Source of the DNA: an uncultured Oleispira sp.
GTDB taxonomy: Bacteria > Pseudomonadota > Gammaproteobacteria > Pseudomonadales > Oceanobacteraceae
NCBI GenBank assembly: GCA_913061415.1
Contig: CAJXUD010000002.1
Coordinates: 310,001-374,000 of the forward strand
Direction: 5' to 3'
DNA: 64,000 nt
Part shown: in pieces, positions 8,386-17,196 of the stretch
Numbering within the stretch: position 1 is the first letter of the stretch
How the letters are laid out: every line of letters starts with the position of its first letter
Made by a program: the position numbers and the translations under genes
The notes under the pieces: model-generated
Told to the model about the DNA's origin: nothing
The model's input: only the letters and a program-made list of their open reading frames with translations
The model's database searches: none

Positions 8386-10416
8386 TTAACTTTTTATCTT
8401 TTTGGCGTACTTTCTAGCAGGCGGCTTGCGAGCGCTAGGTTTCCCGCCACTTGATTTCTTCGCGCCCTTTTTTTTGAACCCAGCACCTTGCCCCTTTAAT
8501 CCCTGCAATGCAGTCGGTATGTACTGCTTAGCCTGTTCAATCAGCGCCAACAAATGATGATTCAGCGGTTGCATAAATCCTTGGTAGTTAAGCTCGCGCT
8601 GGCTGATCGCGTTCAGCTGCTGTTCCCACAAAGCCGTCATATCAGGCGTAATGGCCGATTCAGGTAAGCTGTTGATTAAGCCCCTACCAATATCCGTACT
8701 GCGTATCTGCTTGCCCGTGCGCTGTAAAAAGTTACGCCTAAAAAGCAGCTCAATGATTCCCGCTCGCGTTGCTTCAGTACCAAGACCGTCGGTTTCTTTT
8801 AACGTCTTGCGAATTTCAGCGCTGCTGACATAACGAGCAATGCCGGTCATTGCCGCCAGCAAGGTGCCGTCGTTAAAATATTCGGGCGGTGTGGTTTGTT
8901 TTTCTACTAAATTGGCGTTATCGCAAGTCCAAGCAAACTTTCCGTATTGCTTGTCATTTGAGTCTAGGGTGATGGGCGGTAAAGACTGCCCAGTATCTAT
9001 TTTGTTAACGTGCTGACCACCCGAGCCGTTTTTATTTCCATACAGTACTTTCCAGCCTTGCTTCAGTGGCTGCTTGGCTTGAGTCTTAAACTGGCCACCC
9101 GCAATAGTCGCTTCGACTTTGGTTTCGGCATATTGATAGGCTGGGAAAAACTGCATCAAATATTGGCGCGCGATATGACGATACACTTTTTGTTCAAACT
9201 GGTTCAATTTTGAAAACTGTTCAGCCGATATTGATTTTTCACTCGGCACAATCGCATGGTGTGCTTCTACTTTGCTATCGTTAAAGGCTTTGCTTTTTAA
9301 ACTCGGTTGCGCTTGTTGGGCATATTCTGTCAGCGGCTGGCAGTTTTGACCAATTGCGCTAATTACCTGCGGGGCAAGGTTATGCTGCTCATTGGGTAAA
9401 TGACGGCTATCGGATCTTGGATAGGTAATAAGTTGATGGCGTTCATACAGACTCTGACAGGTATCTAATACTTGCTGGGCGCTCATCGAGAAAGCTTTCG
9501 CCGCTTCGATTTGTAAAGTGGATAAATTAAACGGCAGCGGCGGTGGCTGTTGCTTCTCTTTTTGTTCGAGCTTGGTAATTTCAGCAGGCTGGTTGGTGAT
9601 GCGCTGGCAGACATTTTCTACCAAAGGCTTGTGTAAAACTCGGCCCTCTTCATCTTGATACGGCTTGCAGGCTTCGCTGGGCTGCCACTTTAATAAAAAG
9701 GATTCATTCGCCGTATTGTTTAAACGTGCTTCGACTTGATAAAAATCGCGGCTTACAAAGTTTTCAATGTCTTCATCGCGCTTAACCACTAAGCCTAATA
9801 ACGGCGTTTGTACACGGCCAACCGACAGTACACCTTTATAACCCGCCTTCTGCCCTTGTAAGGTATAAGCCCGTGTCATGTTCATGCCATATAGCCAATC
9901 AGCGCGCGAACGGGCTAAGGCCGAAACTGACAGAGGCACGAATTCTTGATTGCTGCGCAGGTTTTGCAAAGCACGCTTCACCGCGGGTGGATTCAAATCA
10001 CTAATTAAGCAACGCTCGGTCGTCTTTCTTTTATGGGCACTGATTTTTAGGTGACTTAATACTTCATCAACTAATAGCTGCCCTTCGCGATCGGGATCAC
10101 CGGCGTGGACAATATGGTCGGCCTGCTTCACCAGTTTACGTAATACGGTTAATTGCGCCCGGGTCTGAGACTTGGCTTTTAACTGCCACTCTTGCGGCAC
10201 AATGGGAAGGTGTTCGAGCTTCCAAGATTTAAACGCTTCGTTATACGCGTCGGGTTCTGCTTGCTCTAATAAATGACCGATGCACCAGCTCACCACATCG
10301 CCATTAGCCAGCTCGATATAACCTTGCTGTTTGCGATGGGGTTTATTTAAAATGCTGGTTAAGCCATCGGCAATGGCTCGCCCAAGACTGGGCTTTTCGG
10401 CGATATACAGTTTCAT
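8386..10416 (-). CDS. topB: DNA topoisomerase III
   Basis: A 676-residue type IA topoisomerase. The Toprim domain starts with MKLYIAEKPSLGRAIADGL and has the acidic AGDPDREGQ motif. The catalytic tyrosine lies in ITYPRSDSRHLP near residue 325. The C-terminal ~40 residues are rich in Lys, Gly and Ser (KKKGAKKSSGGKPSARKPP), a likely DNA-binding tail. Topoisomerase III decatenates replication and recombination intermediates through a single-strand break. I moved the start to ATG 10416 because family members begin at M(K/R)LxIAEKPS; an upstream in-frame ATG at 10467 would add 17 unrelated residues. The gene after yejK's promoter region is divergent. Confidence 0.96.
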   Translation of the reverse strand: MKLYIAEKPSLGRAIADGLTSILNKPHRKQQGYIELANGDVVSWCIGHLLEQAEPDAYNEAFKSWKLEHLPIVPQEWQLKAKSQTRAQLTVLRKLVKQADHIVHAGDPDREGQLLVDEVLSHLKISAHKRKTTERCLISDLNPPAVKRALQNLRSNQEFVPLSVSALARSRADWLYGMNMTRAYTLQGQKAGYKGVLSVGRVQTPLLGLVVKRDEDIENFVSRDFYQVEARLNNTANESFLLKWQPSEACKPYQDEEGRVLHKPLVENVCQRITNQPAEITKLEQKEKQQPPPLPFNLSTLQIEAAKAFSMSAQQVLDTCQSLYERHQLITYPRSDSRHLPNEQHNLAPQVISAIGQNCQPLTEYAQQAQPSLKSKAFNDSKVEAHHAIVPSEKSISAEQFSKLNQFEQKVYRHIARQYLMQFFPAYQYAETKVEATIAGGQFKTQAKQPLKQGWKVLYGNKNGSGGQHVNKIDTGQSLPPITLDSNDKQYGKFAWTCDNANLVEKQTTPPEYFNDGTLLAAMTGIARYVSSAEIRKTLKETDGLGTEATRAGIIELLFRRNFLQRTGKQIRSTDIGRGLINSLPESAITPDMTALWEQQLNAISQRELNYQGFMQPLNHHLLALIEQAKQYIPTALQGLKGQGAGFKKKGAKKSSGGKPSARKPPARKYAKKIKS

Positions 10417-10663
10417 TCTTAAACTGTATAGATAAACAGTGATATTTTCAAGATGAGCTTTATACACATGTTTATAAAAGTCAGCTTATCTGTGTATTAC
10501 TTCACCCTGTCAATTTTTTATAATGTATTAACCGTCAATTTAATAACTTGATTGTCGCAGCATGTCTGAAAAAAAGTTATTTAACGTGCAAAAAATCATC
10601 ATATTGACCTGACATGAGTGGTAGCAAGGCCTCACTATAGTTTCAACTATCTTATACCCAGTC

Positions 10664-10686
10664 TTATCCACAACTTCTGTGGGTAA
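10664..10686 (+). promoter_or_regulatory. 23-bp element with DnaA box, copy 1
   Basis: Begins with the consensus DnaA box TTATCCACA, continues into the shared core ACAACTTCTGTG and ends with TGTGGGTAA, which is a one-mismatch DnaA box on the other strand. The element is therefore an imperfect palindrome of facing boxes. Confidence 0.6.
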
Positions 10687-10923
10687 GATTATGATAAGTA
10701 TTCAAATTAATTCGTTTTTATTGAAAATCAAGACTTGCTTTGCATTTTTTTCAATTATTTTTAGCGCGTATTTTGTCCAATATATTTTTTCATTTTTATC
10801 GCTCAAAGCATTGACAACAGTGGCTTTCAGAGAATTTCGAGCACTGATCAAAAAACAAACAATCTGACTGCAGCCTAGGTAAGTCGCGGTCAAAATAGAG
10901 TTATATTTAGATTACACACAGAG

Positions 10924-10946
10924 TTATACACAGAAGTTGTTAATAA
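10924..10946 (-). promoter_or_regulatory. 23-bp element with DnaA box, copy 2 (inverted)
   Basis: On the plus strand it begins with the DnaA box TTATACACA and contains CACAGAAGTTGT, the exact reverse complement of the core in the copy at 10664-10686. Another near-match box (TTACACACA, 10912-10920) lies beside it. Confidence 0.6.
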
Positions 10947-11229
10947 ACTCTAATTAAACTAATTATTGGCATTTTGTGGGTATTTTATTAACTTTCTCAG
11001 CAGTCTTCTGTGTCAATTAATCCACTAAATGATCGTTTAACGATAACGGCGTACAAGGGTTGTATTCAATCCAATTTTTACTCATATACTTAATCGGTTG
11101 TCATGCCTCATTGAGCCATGACATCACAAGCAAGATGCCAGACAAGGTGCTAGAATAGTTGTGTTCAAAATAGACGAATTACAAAATAGTCGAATTCAAC
11201 GCTCCTTTTCTATTGTCAGCGGATACACC

Positions 11230-12327
11230 ATGCCAGTCACTCATTTCATTACTCATCAAATTAATAAAGAAGCACAAAAGCCGGCGGCGATCGTCACGAC
11301 GACTGCCAATGAAGCCGAGATTGATGATTACTGCCACTTAGTAATGAGCCAACTGAAAGGCATCTTTGTGCAGCGCGCCAGCAAACGCTATGGTTGCTTT
11401 AATCCAGAAGTGACTCGTGTTAAGGGTCTTACTCTTAATTGGTTGAACGACCAGCAAAGCTTTTTATCGTGGACCAAGAAGATCAGCGAGCAATTCGCCG
11501 ATATGATGGATAATACCGAGTTGGAGATTGATGGTTATCTTGCCTTCGCGACGGAAGAGCTGGCCGATACCGATAAACTGTATATTTTCCATTTGCGCGA
11601 AAAAAGTAACATCTGCTTAACCGCCGATATGCAATTAAGCGAAAGCCGCGTACTCGACTTTTCTAATACCGGCTTTGGTCTCTGTATTGATACCGCTGCA
11701 TTAAAGAAAGAGCAGGAAGAAGGCAAGCGCAGTGAAGAGAAGTACTTCACCTTTAGCTTTGGCCGAGGTGATAAGCCGATTCAAAAATTGTTTTCTGACT
11801 TTGCCGGTTTTATCGATACTTTAGATACCGAGCAAGAAACTCAAGAGTTCTTAAAGATTGTCGAAGAGTACGCCTCTTCGCTACCAGAAGATCAATCGGC
11901 CGAGACTAAGACCAAGGTCATTGAGTATTGCGTTGAACAAGACAAGCAAGGGGAAGCGGTTGAGTTTAAAACGTTGTCTGGCCAACTCGATAGCAGCGCG
12001 CCCGAAAAGTTTGAACAATTTGTCGCGCTTAAAAAACGTGAATACCGCCAAGTACGTCCTCGCAGTGAATCTACGATGAACGACCCTGAGGCTTCAAACG
12101 AGCTAGCGCATGGCGAGTCAGTGGTTAAAACAGAGCTTATTCCTGATCGTAAGAGTTTAAAGAACTACTTACGCTACAGCGGTAAAAACAAAGAAGTAAC
12201 CCTTAGTTTTGCAGCAACGGCACTGGGCACGGATATTAGCTTTGATGCTAGCGAGAATACGTTAACCATTAAGAACTTGCCGAGTCGCTTATTAAAGCAG
12301 CTTAAACCTGAAAATAAATCTGAGTAA
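11230..12327 (+). CDS. yejK: nucleoid-associated protein YejK/NdpA
   Basis: A 365-residue member of the NdpA family (E. coli YejK is 335 residues), found on the nucleoid and known to interact with topoisomerase IV in E. coli. Family features include the start PVTHFITHQI, the stretch ASKRYGCFNPE and C-terminal DKKLYxxHL-like strands (LYIFHLREKSNICL). The ATG at 11230 fits the family N-terminus; a GTG at 11161 would add 23 unrelated residues. It is divergent from topB, and the region between them carries DnaA boxes, so two DNA-topology genes share one control region. Confidence 0.88.
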   Translation: MPVTHFITHQINKEAQKPAAIVTTTANEAEIDDYCHLVMSQLKGIFVQRASKRYGCFNPEVTRVKGLTLNWLNDQQSFLSWTKKISEQFADMMDNTELEIDGYLAFATEELADTDKLYIFHLREKSNICLTADMQLSESRVLDFSNTGFGLCIDTAALKKEQEEGKRSEEKYFTFSFGRGDKPIQKLFSDFAGFIDTLDTEQETQEFLKIVEEYASSLPEDQSAETKTKVIEYCVEQDKQGEAVEFKTLSGQLDSSAPEKFEQFVALKKREYRQVRPRSESTMNDPEASNELAHGESVVKTELIPDRKSLKNYLRYSGKNKEVTLSFAATALGTDISFDASENTLTIKNLPSRLLKQLKPENKSE

Positions 12328-12341
12328 CAAGGTCTATTTCT

Positions 12342-12659
12342 ATGCTTAAAACAGTGCATCGATGGTTATTAAAAAGAGCTGACCGCCAGGCGGATAATAT
12401 TTGGATATTCACCTTAGGTGCCGTTGGTTTCTTTTTTGGTATGGGGATAATTCTTTATGCTGAAAATGCCCTCGCAGCCTCTGTGGGCCAAGAAATCATT
12501 GTGTTATTAGGATTTATTCTAGCGATAATCGGAGGCATTGCCGCTATAATAGGTTATCTATCTTTAAGTTTATTACGCTTTTTAAGCTTCGCTAACCGCG
12601 AACGTGTTAAAACCCCTACTCTTGAATCTATTGAAGTCGAAGAAGAAAAATCACCATGA
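12342..12659 (+). CDS. small two-helix membrane protein, unknown
   Basis: A 105-residue protein I do not recognise. Two hydrophobic helices (residues ~21-43, IWIFTLGAVGFFFGMGIILYA, and ~50-80, IIVLLGFILAIIGGIAAIIGYL) are flanked by a basic N-terminus and an acidic C-terminal tail (ESIEVEEEKSP). It starts 14 bp after yejK with AAGGTC upstream, and its stop overlaps the next start by 4 bp (ATGA), so it belongs to a yejK operon. Confidence 0.8.
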   Translation: MLKTVHRWLLKRADRQADNIWIFTLGAVGFFFGMGIILYAENALAASVGQEIIVLLGFILAIIGGIAAIIGYLSLSLLRFLSFANRERVKTPTLESIEVEEEKSP

Positions 12660-13021
12660 GCGAACGTTTTCCTGATATTGAAGTTTACCTAATCAAAGCA
12701 GAAGCCCAAGAAGTTTACGATTGGCTTTGCACGCAGTTCTCACAAGTAGAAGAACAAAAGAGCAGCCCTAAATCGGTACAGTGGCTGGTTGATGGCAAGC
12801 AAGTGTTATTAACACTTAACAGCAATAAGAACTTTGCCAGCTTGTGGTTCAAAGAAAATACCACCCCTTGGGATAACGACCTAGACTGCGGACGCGCTTT
12901 ACATACTGCCCTAGGTAAAGAAGTTCGTTGCTCTAATGCGGCTTGGCAAGAAACCGATGAAGGCCCAGCTTGGACTAAGTTGATTCATGGTGAAGAAAAA
13001 GATTTTGATTGGGACAAGTAG
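12656..13021 (+). CDS. conserved hypothetical 121-residue protein
   Basis: A soluble acidic protein with no signal peptide and a Trp-rich C-terminal half (SLWFKENTTPWDNDLDCGRALHT, FDWDK at the end). It overlaps the previous gene by 4 bp and the next start by 1 bp (TAGTG), implying translational coupling. I do not recognise the family. Its position between the membrane gene and the sigma-54 activator suggests that all belong to one transcript. Confidence 0.8.
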   Translation: MSERFPDIEVYLIKAEAQEVYDWLCTQFSQVEEQKSSPKSVQWLVDGKQVLLTLNSNKNFASLWFKENTTPWDNDLDCGRALHTALGKEVRCSNAAWQETDEGPAWTKLIHGEEKDFDWDK

Positions 13022-14532
13022 TGTCCAATAATATTCTGCCGCTTAAACACCTTTCATTAAAAGACTTACAGCAGCGCTACTTGCGCTTGCTAGAAGCTAT
13101 GTCTGAAGGTGTTTATGGCTTAGACGCTGACGGTTTAGCCACTTTTGTAAATCCCGCAGCTGAGCGCATTACCGGCTGGTCGTCAGAAGATATTCTCGGT
13201 AAAAACATTCACCAGTTTCATCATCATAGCCACGCCGATGGCCGTCCTTATCCCGATACCGACTGCCCTATTTATAAAACTCGCCTCACCGGTGAAAGCG
13301 CTCATTGTGAACACGAAGTATTTTGGCGCAAGGATGGTAGCTGCTTTCCGGTCGAATATTCCAGCACGCCTATCGAAGAAGATGGTCAACGCCTTGGCGT
13401 AGTAGTTGTCTTTAAAGACATTAGCGAACGCTTAGTTCAGCAGCAAAAATTGCAAACCGCTTTGCTACACGTTGAACGTTTAAAAGAACAACTGGTTGCT
13501 GAGAACCATTTGCTCAAGCAAGAAATTCAGCTGCAATCTCAGCAAGAACTCATTGGCCAAAGCGACATAATGGCGGCCTTAGTTGAACGTATCGGTCAAG
13601 TAGGCCCAACCGATGCTTGCGTACTTATTCAAGGCGAAAGTGGCACCGGTAAAGAACTCATCGCCCAAGCCTTACACGCTGCGAGTCAGCGCAAAGATAA
13701 GCCGTTAGTGAAAGTAAATTGTGGAGCAATTGCTGAAAGCCTGATTGAAAGTGAGCTATTTGGCCACGAGAAAGGCGCTTTTACTGGGGCAACTCAGCGC
13801 CGCTTAGGGCGCTTTGAGGTTGCTGATAGCGGCACGCTGTTTCTTGATGAAATTGGCGAATTAACCCCAGCCGCACAAGTGAAATTATTACGGGTATTAC
13901 AAGAACAAGAGTTCGAACGGGTGGGCAGTAGCCATACAGTGAAGGTCGACGTACGTATTATTGCCGCAACCAATCGTGATTTACAAAAACTGGTTGAGCT
14001 AGGCGAGTTTCGCGCAGACTTGTTTTATCGCCTTAATGTCTTTCCTCTTTGGGTGCCGGCACTGCGCCAAAGAGCCAGCGATATTCCGTTACTAGCGAAT
14101 TATTTCTTAGCCAAAATTCAACGCCATATCGGACGTTATTGCGAAGGTTTTACGCCGCTGTCATTACAAAAAATGATGCAATACGCTTGGCCAGGTAATG
14201 TCCGTGAATTGTATAACGTGATCGAGCGCTCTTTAATTCTTCACTCGGGTGATGGCTTGTTGATGTTGCAATTAGATGCCGAACTGGCATTCGATAAAAA
14301 TCCCCCTTCACAGTCATCTCAGCCCCAGACATTGAATGATGCCCCTATATTAGCTTACTCAGAAAGCAGTGAAATATTAACCTCTGCTGCTGCCGAGAAA
14401 CTGCATATTTTACAGGTATTGGAAATGTGTAATGGCCGCGTTTCTGGGAATAAAGGCGCGGCTGAATATCTCGACTTGCCCGTTTCAACGCTGCGTTCGC
14501 GTATGAAGAAACTCGACATACGATCCAAATAA
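13021..14532 (+). CDS. PAS-containing sigma-54-dependent enhancer-binding activator
   Basis: A 503-residue activator. A PAS domain (residues ~20-140, ending in [11 protein letters not shown]) leads into a short coiled coil, the AAA+ domain (Walker A GESGTGKE; sigma-54 contact loop GAFTGA; AATNRDL) and a C-terminal Fis-type helix-turn-helix ([22 protein letters not shown]). The PAS domain has several Cys and a HHHSHAD stretch that could hold a metal or cofactor (inference). The start is taken as GTG 13021, overlapping the previous stop; an in-frame TTG at 13009 is the alternative. A 12-bp palindrome follows the gene and a sigma-54 promoter precedes ccoG, so ccoG is the likely target. Confidence 0.9.
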   Translation: MSNNILPLKHLSLKDLQQRYLRLLEAMSEGVYGLDADGLATFVNPAAERITGWSSEDILGKNIHQFHHHSHADGRPYPDTDCPIYKTRLTGESAHCEHEVFWRKDGSCFPVEYSSTPIEEDGQRLGVVVVFKDISERLVQQQKLQTALLHVERLKEQLVAENHLLKQEIQLQSQQELIGQSDIMAALVERIGQVGPTDACVLIQGESGTGKELIAQALHAASQRKDKPLVKVNCGAIAESLIESELFGHEKGAFTGATQRRLGRFEVADSGTLFLDEIGELTPAAQVKLLRVLQEQEFERVGSSHTVKVDVRIIAATNRDLQKLVELGEFRADLFYRLNVFPLWVPALRQRASDIPLLANYFLAKIQRHIGRYCEGFTPLSLQKMMQYAWPGNVRELYNVIERSLILHSGDGLLMLQLDAELAFDKNPPSQSSQPQTLNDAPILAYSESSEILTSAAAEKLHILQVLEMCNGRVSGNKGAAEYLDLPVSTLRSRMKKLDIRSK

Positions 14533-14533
14533 G

Positions 14534-14563
14534 CGACATATCACTCTTATAAGTGATATGTCG
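14534..14563. promoter_or_regulatory. perfect 12-bp palindrome, likely activator-binding site or stem-loop
   Basis: Arms CGACATATCACT (14534-14545) and AGTGATATGTCG (14552-14563) are exact reverse complements around CTTATA. A smaller palindrome CGATATATCG follows at 14577-14586. No T-tract follows. Its centre lies ~118 bp upstream of the start site expected from the sigma-54 promoter at 14640, the usual distance for an enhancer-type site. It could also end transcription of the preceding gene. Confidence 0.65.
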
Positions 14564-14639
14564 TCACTAGAATAATCGATATATCGCTAAATTTATTATG
14601 AATTCTAAATAACCCCAGTAAATACAACGACTTAAACAT

Positions 14640-14655
14640 TGGCCCAACGATTGCT
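14640..14655 (+). promoter_or_regulatory. sigma-54 promoter of ccoG
   Basis: TGGCCCAACGATTGCT matches the -24/-12 consensus TGGCACG-N4-TTGCW, with GG and GC separated by exactly 10 nt and an intact TTGC. It lies 36 bp before the ccoG start codon. Confidence 0.75.
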
Positions 14656-14691
14656 ATCCAGCCTCATGCTATTTAACGATATGAGAGCTTT

Positions 14692-16092
14692 ATGAATAAG
14701 TTAATCGCCACCTCCCAACAACCACAGTCCTCTGGATTACGCCAATTCCTCAGCTTTTTCAAAGCGAACTCACTGACCCATAGAGTCCGTCTTATTTCCG
14801 GTCGTTATCTGACGCTGCGCCGTATCATAAGCTGGCCGTTATTATTACTCTGCTTCCTCACACCTTGGTTCAGCTGGAACGATCTTCCTCTGGTACATTT
14901 TGACTTAGTCGCTAAACAGTTTCGCGTAGGCTCTGTAATATTTTGGCCGGAGGACCTTATGGTGCTGACTTGGGCGATGCTCGCAGGCGCCTTTGGTTTA
15001 TTCTTTGTGGCCATGGCATCGGGCCGACTCTGGTGTGGCTTTAGCTGCCCACAAACGGTCTGGACCTTTCTATTTATTCGCTTAGAAGAGCTGATTGAAG
15101 GCTCGCGCCATAAACGTTTAAAAATGGACCGCACGCCGTGGAATGCTGAAAAAATTCTACGTAAATCTGCCAAGCACTTCAGCTGGCTCAGCTTGAGCTT
15201 ATGGACCGGCCTTACCTTTATTGCTTACTTCTACCCACTTGAAGCGATGGCGAATGATTTAAGCCAAAGTGATTTAGCGGGTATGGGACTATTTTGGATT
15301 CTATTTATTGCCGCCATGACTTACTTAAACGCCGGCTTTTTGCGCGAGCAAGTGTGTACTCATATGTGCCCTTATTCACGCTTTCAATCGGTAATGTCAG
15401 ACAAGTCCACTTTAGTGGTGCAATACGATGAGCCCCGCAACGACTGCATAGATTGCCAAGTTTGCGTGCATGTTTGCCCTACCGATATGGATATTCGTGA
15501 TGGCATGCAGCTTTCTTGTATCGCTTGTGGGGCTTGCGTTGATGCTTGTGACAGTATTATGGAGAAGATTAACAAACCTACTGGGCTCATTGCTTTTCGC
15601 CCGGGAGAGGTGACGTTCAATGAAGCTTTGAACCTCAAGCAGCGACCTCGCTTGGTCGGTTATGCCTTCGCCTTTGTCATATCCGTTTTACTCATCGGGA
15701 TTGAGGTTAGCAGTCGCGACATCATTCAAATCAGCCTCGAACGCGATCGCAATAGTCTGTACCGCATTAATGCAAATGATGAGATCGAAAACAGTTTTTC
15801 ACTAAAATTTCATAACAAAACTCAGCAAGACATGCCGATTCGCCTGCGCATTGCCGATAACCTGTATGGCTTTGAAATCAGTCAGCCTTACTTCACGATT
15901 GCTGCAGGCCAACGCCAGCAATTCCCTTTATTAATTTCTCTGGCACTGCCTGATCCAGATTCACATGCACAAAAACTATCTAATAGAACAGCGATTCATA
16001 TTGAAGTGTTATCAGCCGAGTTTGATGAACCTATTAATGATATGAATACCTCTTTCTTCATGCCCAGCGTGGACGAAATTAATCCACTGTGA
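14692..16092 (+). CDS. ccoG: cytochrome c oxidase accessory protein CcoG (polyferredoxin)
   Basis: A 466-residue membrane iron-sulfur protein of the CcoG/RdxA/FixG family. Several membrane helices (near residues 38-60, 90-110, 160-180, 195-215, 322-342) alternate with cysteine motifs: CGFSCP, CTHMCP, CIDCQVCVHVCP and CIACGACVDACD, enough for two [4Fe-4S] clusters. The C-terminal ~110 residues form the periplasmic Ig-like FixG domain. CcoG takes part in copper reduction and delivery for cbb3 oxidase assembly. Here it is separated from ccoNOP and ccoHIS and has its own sigma-54 promoter, which is unusual; oxygen control through FNR is more typical. Confidence 0.95.
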   Translation: MNKLIATSQQPQSSGLRQFLSFFKANSLTHRVRLISGRYLTLRRIISWPLLLLCFLTPWFSWNDLPLVHFDLVAKQFRVGSVIFWPEDLMVLTWAMLAGAFGLFFVAMASGRLWCGFSCPQTVWTFLFIRLEELIEGSRHKRLKMDRTPWNAEKILRKSAKHFSWLSLSLWTGLTFIAYFYPLEAMANDLSQSDLAGMGLFWILFIAAMTYLNAGFLREQVCTHMCPYSRFQSVMSDKSTLVVQYDEPRNDCIDCQVCVHVCPTDMDIRDGMQLSCIACGACVDACDSIMEKINKPTGLIAFRPGEVTFNEALNLKQRPRLVGYAFAFVISVLLIGIEVSSRDIIQISLERDRNSLYRINANDEIENSFSLKFHNKTQQDMPIRLRIADNLYGFEISQPYFTIAAGQRQQFPLLISLALPDPDSHAQKLSNRTAIHIEVLSAEFDEPINDMNTSFFMPSVDEINPL

Positions 16093-16215
16093 ATAAAAAC
16101 CTTCGATTGGGGATAAGTAAGCTCCAATTCTCAATTTTTGCCTATACTTAACAGCATAGCTCGAATTTACACCTCATAAAATTCGACCATTAGGCTGTTA
16201 TTTAAAGGCAATTCT

Positions 16216-17196
16216 ATGGTATCTCGTATTCGTCTGTTCCTACTCTCTAGCGTAATTAGCGCCCTCTCTCTTATTGCACCTGCTATTAGTCATAGCCAAG
16301 AACCCATAAAGATCATCACCAATAACTGGACTAGCCAAGTCGTTTTATCTGAGATTACGGGGCGTATCTTTCAATCCATGGGCGCCAAGGTTGATTTTTT
16401 ACCAAGCTCTATTTCAGACCAGTGGGGCGCACTCGCTTATGGTGTTGGGCACATTCAGATCGAAGTGTGGGAAGGTACCATGCCTGAACAGTTCAACCGC
16501 ATGGTCGCCGACGGCTCCATTGTTGATGCAGGGACCCACACAGCAACAACCCGGGAGGATTGGTGGTATCCCAAGTATGTAGAAGAGCTATGCCCTGGCC
16601 TGCCAAGTTGGAAAGCCCTAAAGGCTTGTGCTGACCTATTCAAGCGGCCAGGCTCTGAAGGCGAAGGCGTCTACTTTTCTGGCCCTTGGGAAAAACCCGA
16701 TGAGGCTAGAATAAGAGCATTGGAAATGAATTTTCGCGTGAAAACCTTATCAAAAGGTGATGATATATGGGTAGAGCTAGAAAAATCGTACAGCAAAAAA
16801 CAGCCGATCGTAATATTTAATTGGAGCCCAAACTGGGTAGAGTCTCGCTATTCAGGGACATTCGTCGAATTTCCACAACATGCAGCCGCCTGTGAAACAG
16901 ACCCAGAATGGGGCCTTAATAAGACATTAATTTATGATTGTGGTAATCCCAAAAGTGGCTGGCTCAAAAAAGCGGCAACGGTTAACTTTAAACAAAATTA
17001 TCAATGTGAATTTGAAACCTTAAAAAATATCAATTTCAACAATCATCAAATTGCATCACTATCCGCAAGAGTTGATGTCGATAAATTAAATTTTCAAGAA
17101 GCAGCGGAAGAATGGATTAATAATAATCACTCGCTTTGGAAAAGCTGGATTCCTCAAAACTGCATAGACAAAAATAGTCATCAGGAGGCGTATTAA
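16216..17196 (+). CDS. periplasmic glycine-betaine/proline-type substrate-binding protein
   Basis: A 326-residue protein with a signal peptide (MVSRIRLFLLSSVISALSL, cleavage near SHSQ-EP) and an OpuAC-type binding fold: KIITNNWTSQVVLSEITGRIF, the aromatic-rich IEVWEGTMPEQF and IFNWSPNWVESRY. Trp residues in these stretches would form the quaternary-ammonium cage known in this family. No ABC permease or ATPase is nearby. The stop is directly followed by the ATG of a sensor kinase, so the protein probably presents ligand to the kinase rather than to a transporter. Confidence 0.88.
   Translation: MVSRIRLFLLSSVISALSLIAPAISHSQEPIKIITNNWTSQVVLSEITGRIFQSMGAKVDFLPSSISDQWGALAYGVGHIQIEVWEGTMPEQFNRMVADGSIVDAGTHTATTREDWWYPKYVEELCPGLPSWKALKACADLFKRPGSEGEGVYFSGPWEKPDEARIRALEMNFRVKTLSKGDDIWVELEKSYSKKQPIVIFNWSPNWVESRYSGTFVEFPQHAAACETDPEWGLNKTLIYDCGNPKSGWLKKAATVNFKQNYQCEFETLKNINFNNHQIASLSARVDVDKLNFQEAAEEWINNNHSLWKSWIPQNCIDKNSHQEAY

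Larger units (their letters stand above)
10417..11229. other. gene-poor 0.8 kb stretch with DnaA boxes and inverted 23-bp elements
   Basis: AT-rich region between divergent topB and yejK. Exact DnaA-box matches (TTATNCACA) lie at 10460-10468, 10664-10672 and 10924-10932. Two 23-bp elements, 10664-10686 (plus) and 10924-10946 (minus), share a 12-bp core ACAACTTCTGTG and 19 of 23 positions. A 62-codon open frame between them (10679-10867) looks like chance. No stem-loop terminator or RNA gene is evident. Confidence 0.6.

Noticed and set aside
10679-10867. 62-residue open frame between the two DnaA-box elements
   Set aside because: Composition follows the AT-rich background, no ribosome-binding site, no recognised domain, and it overlaps the inverted 23-bp element; more likely chance.
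10417-11229. Calling this region oriC
   Set aside because: DnaA boxes are present but dnaA, gidA/mnmG or other oriC neighbours are not; the evidence supports only a DnaA-box cluster.
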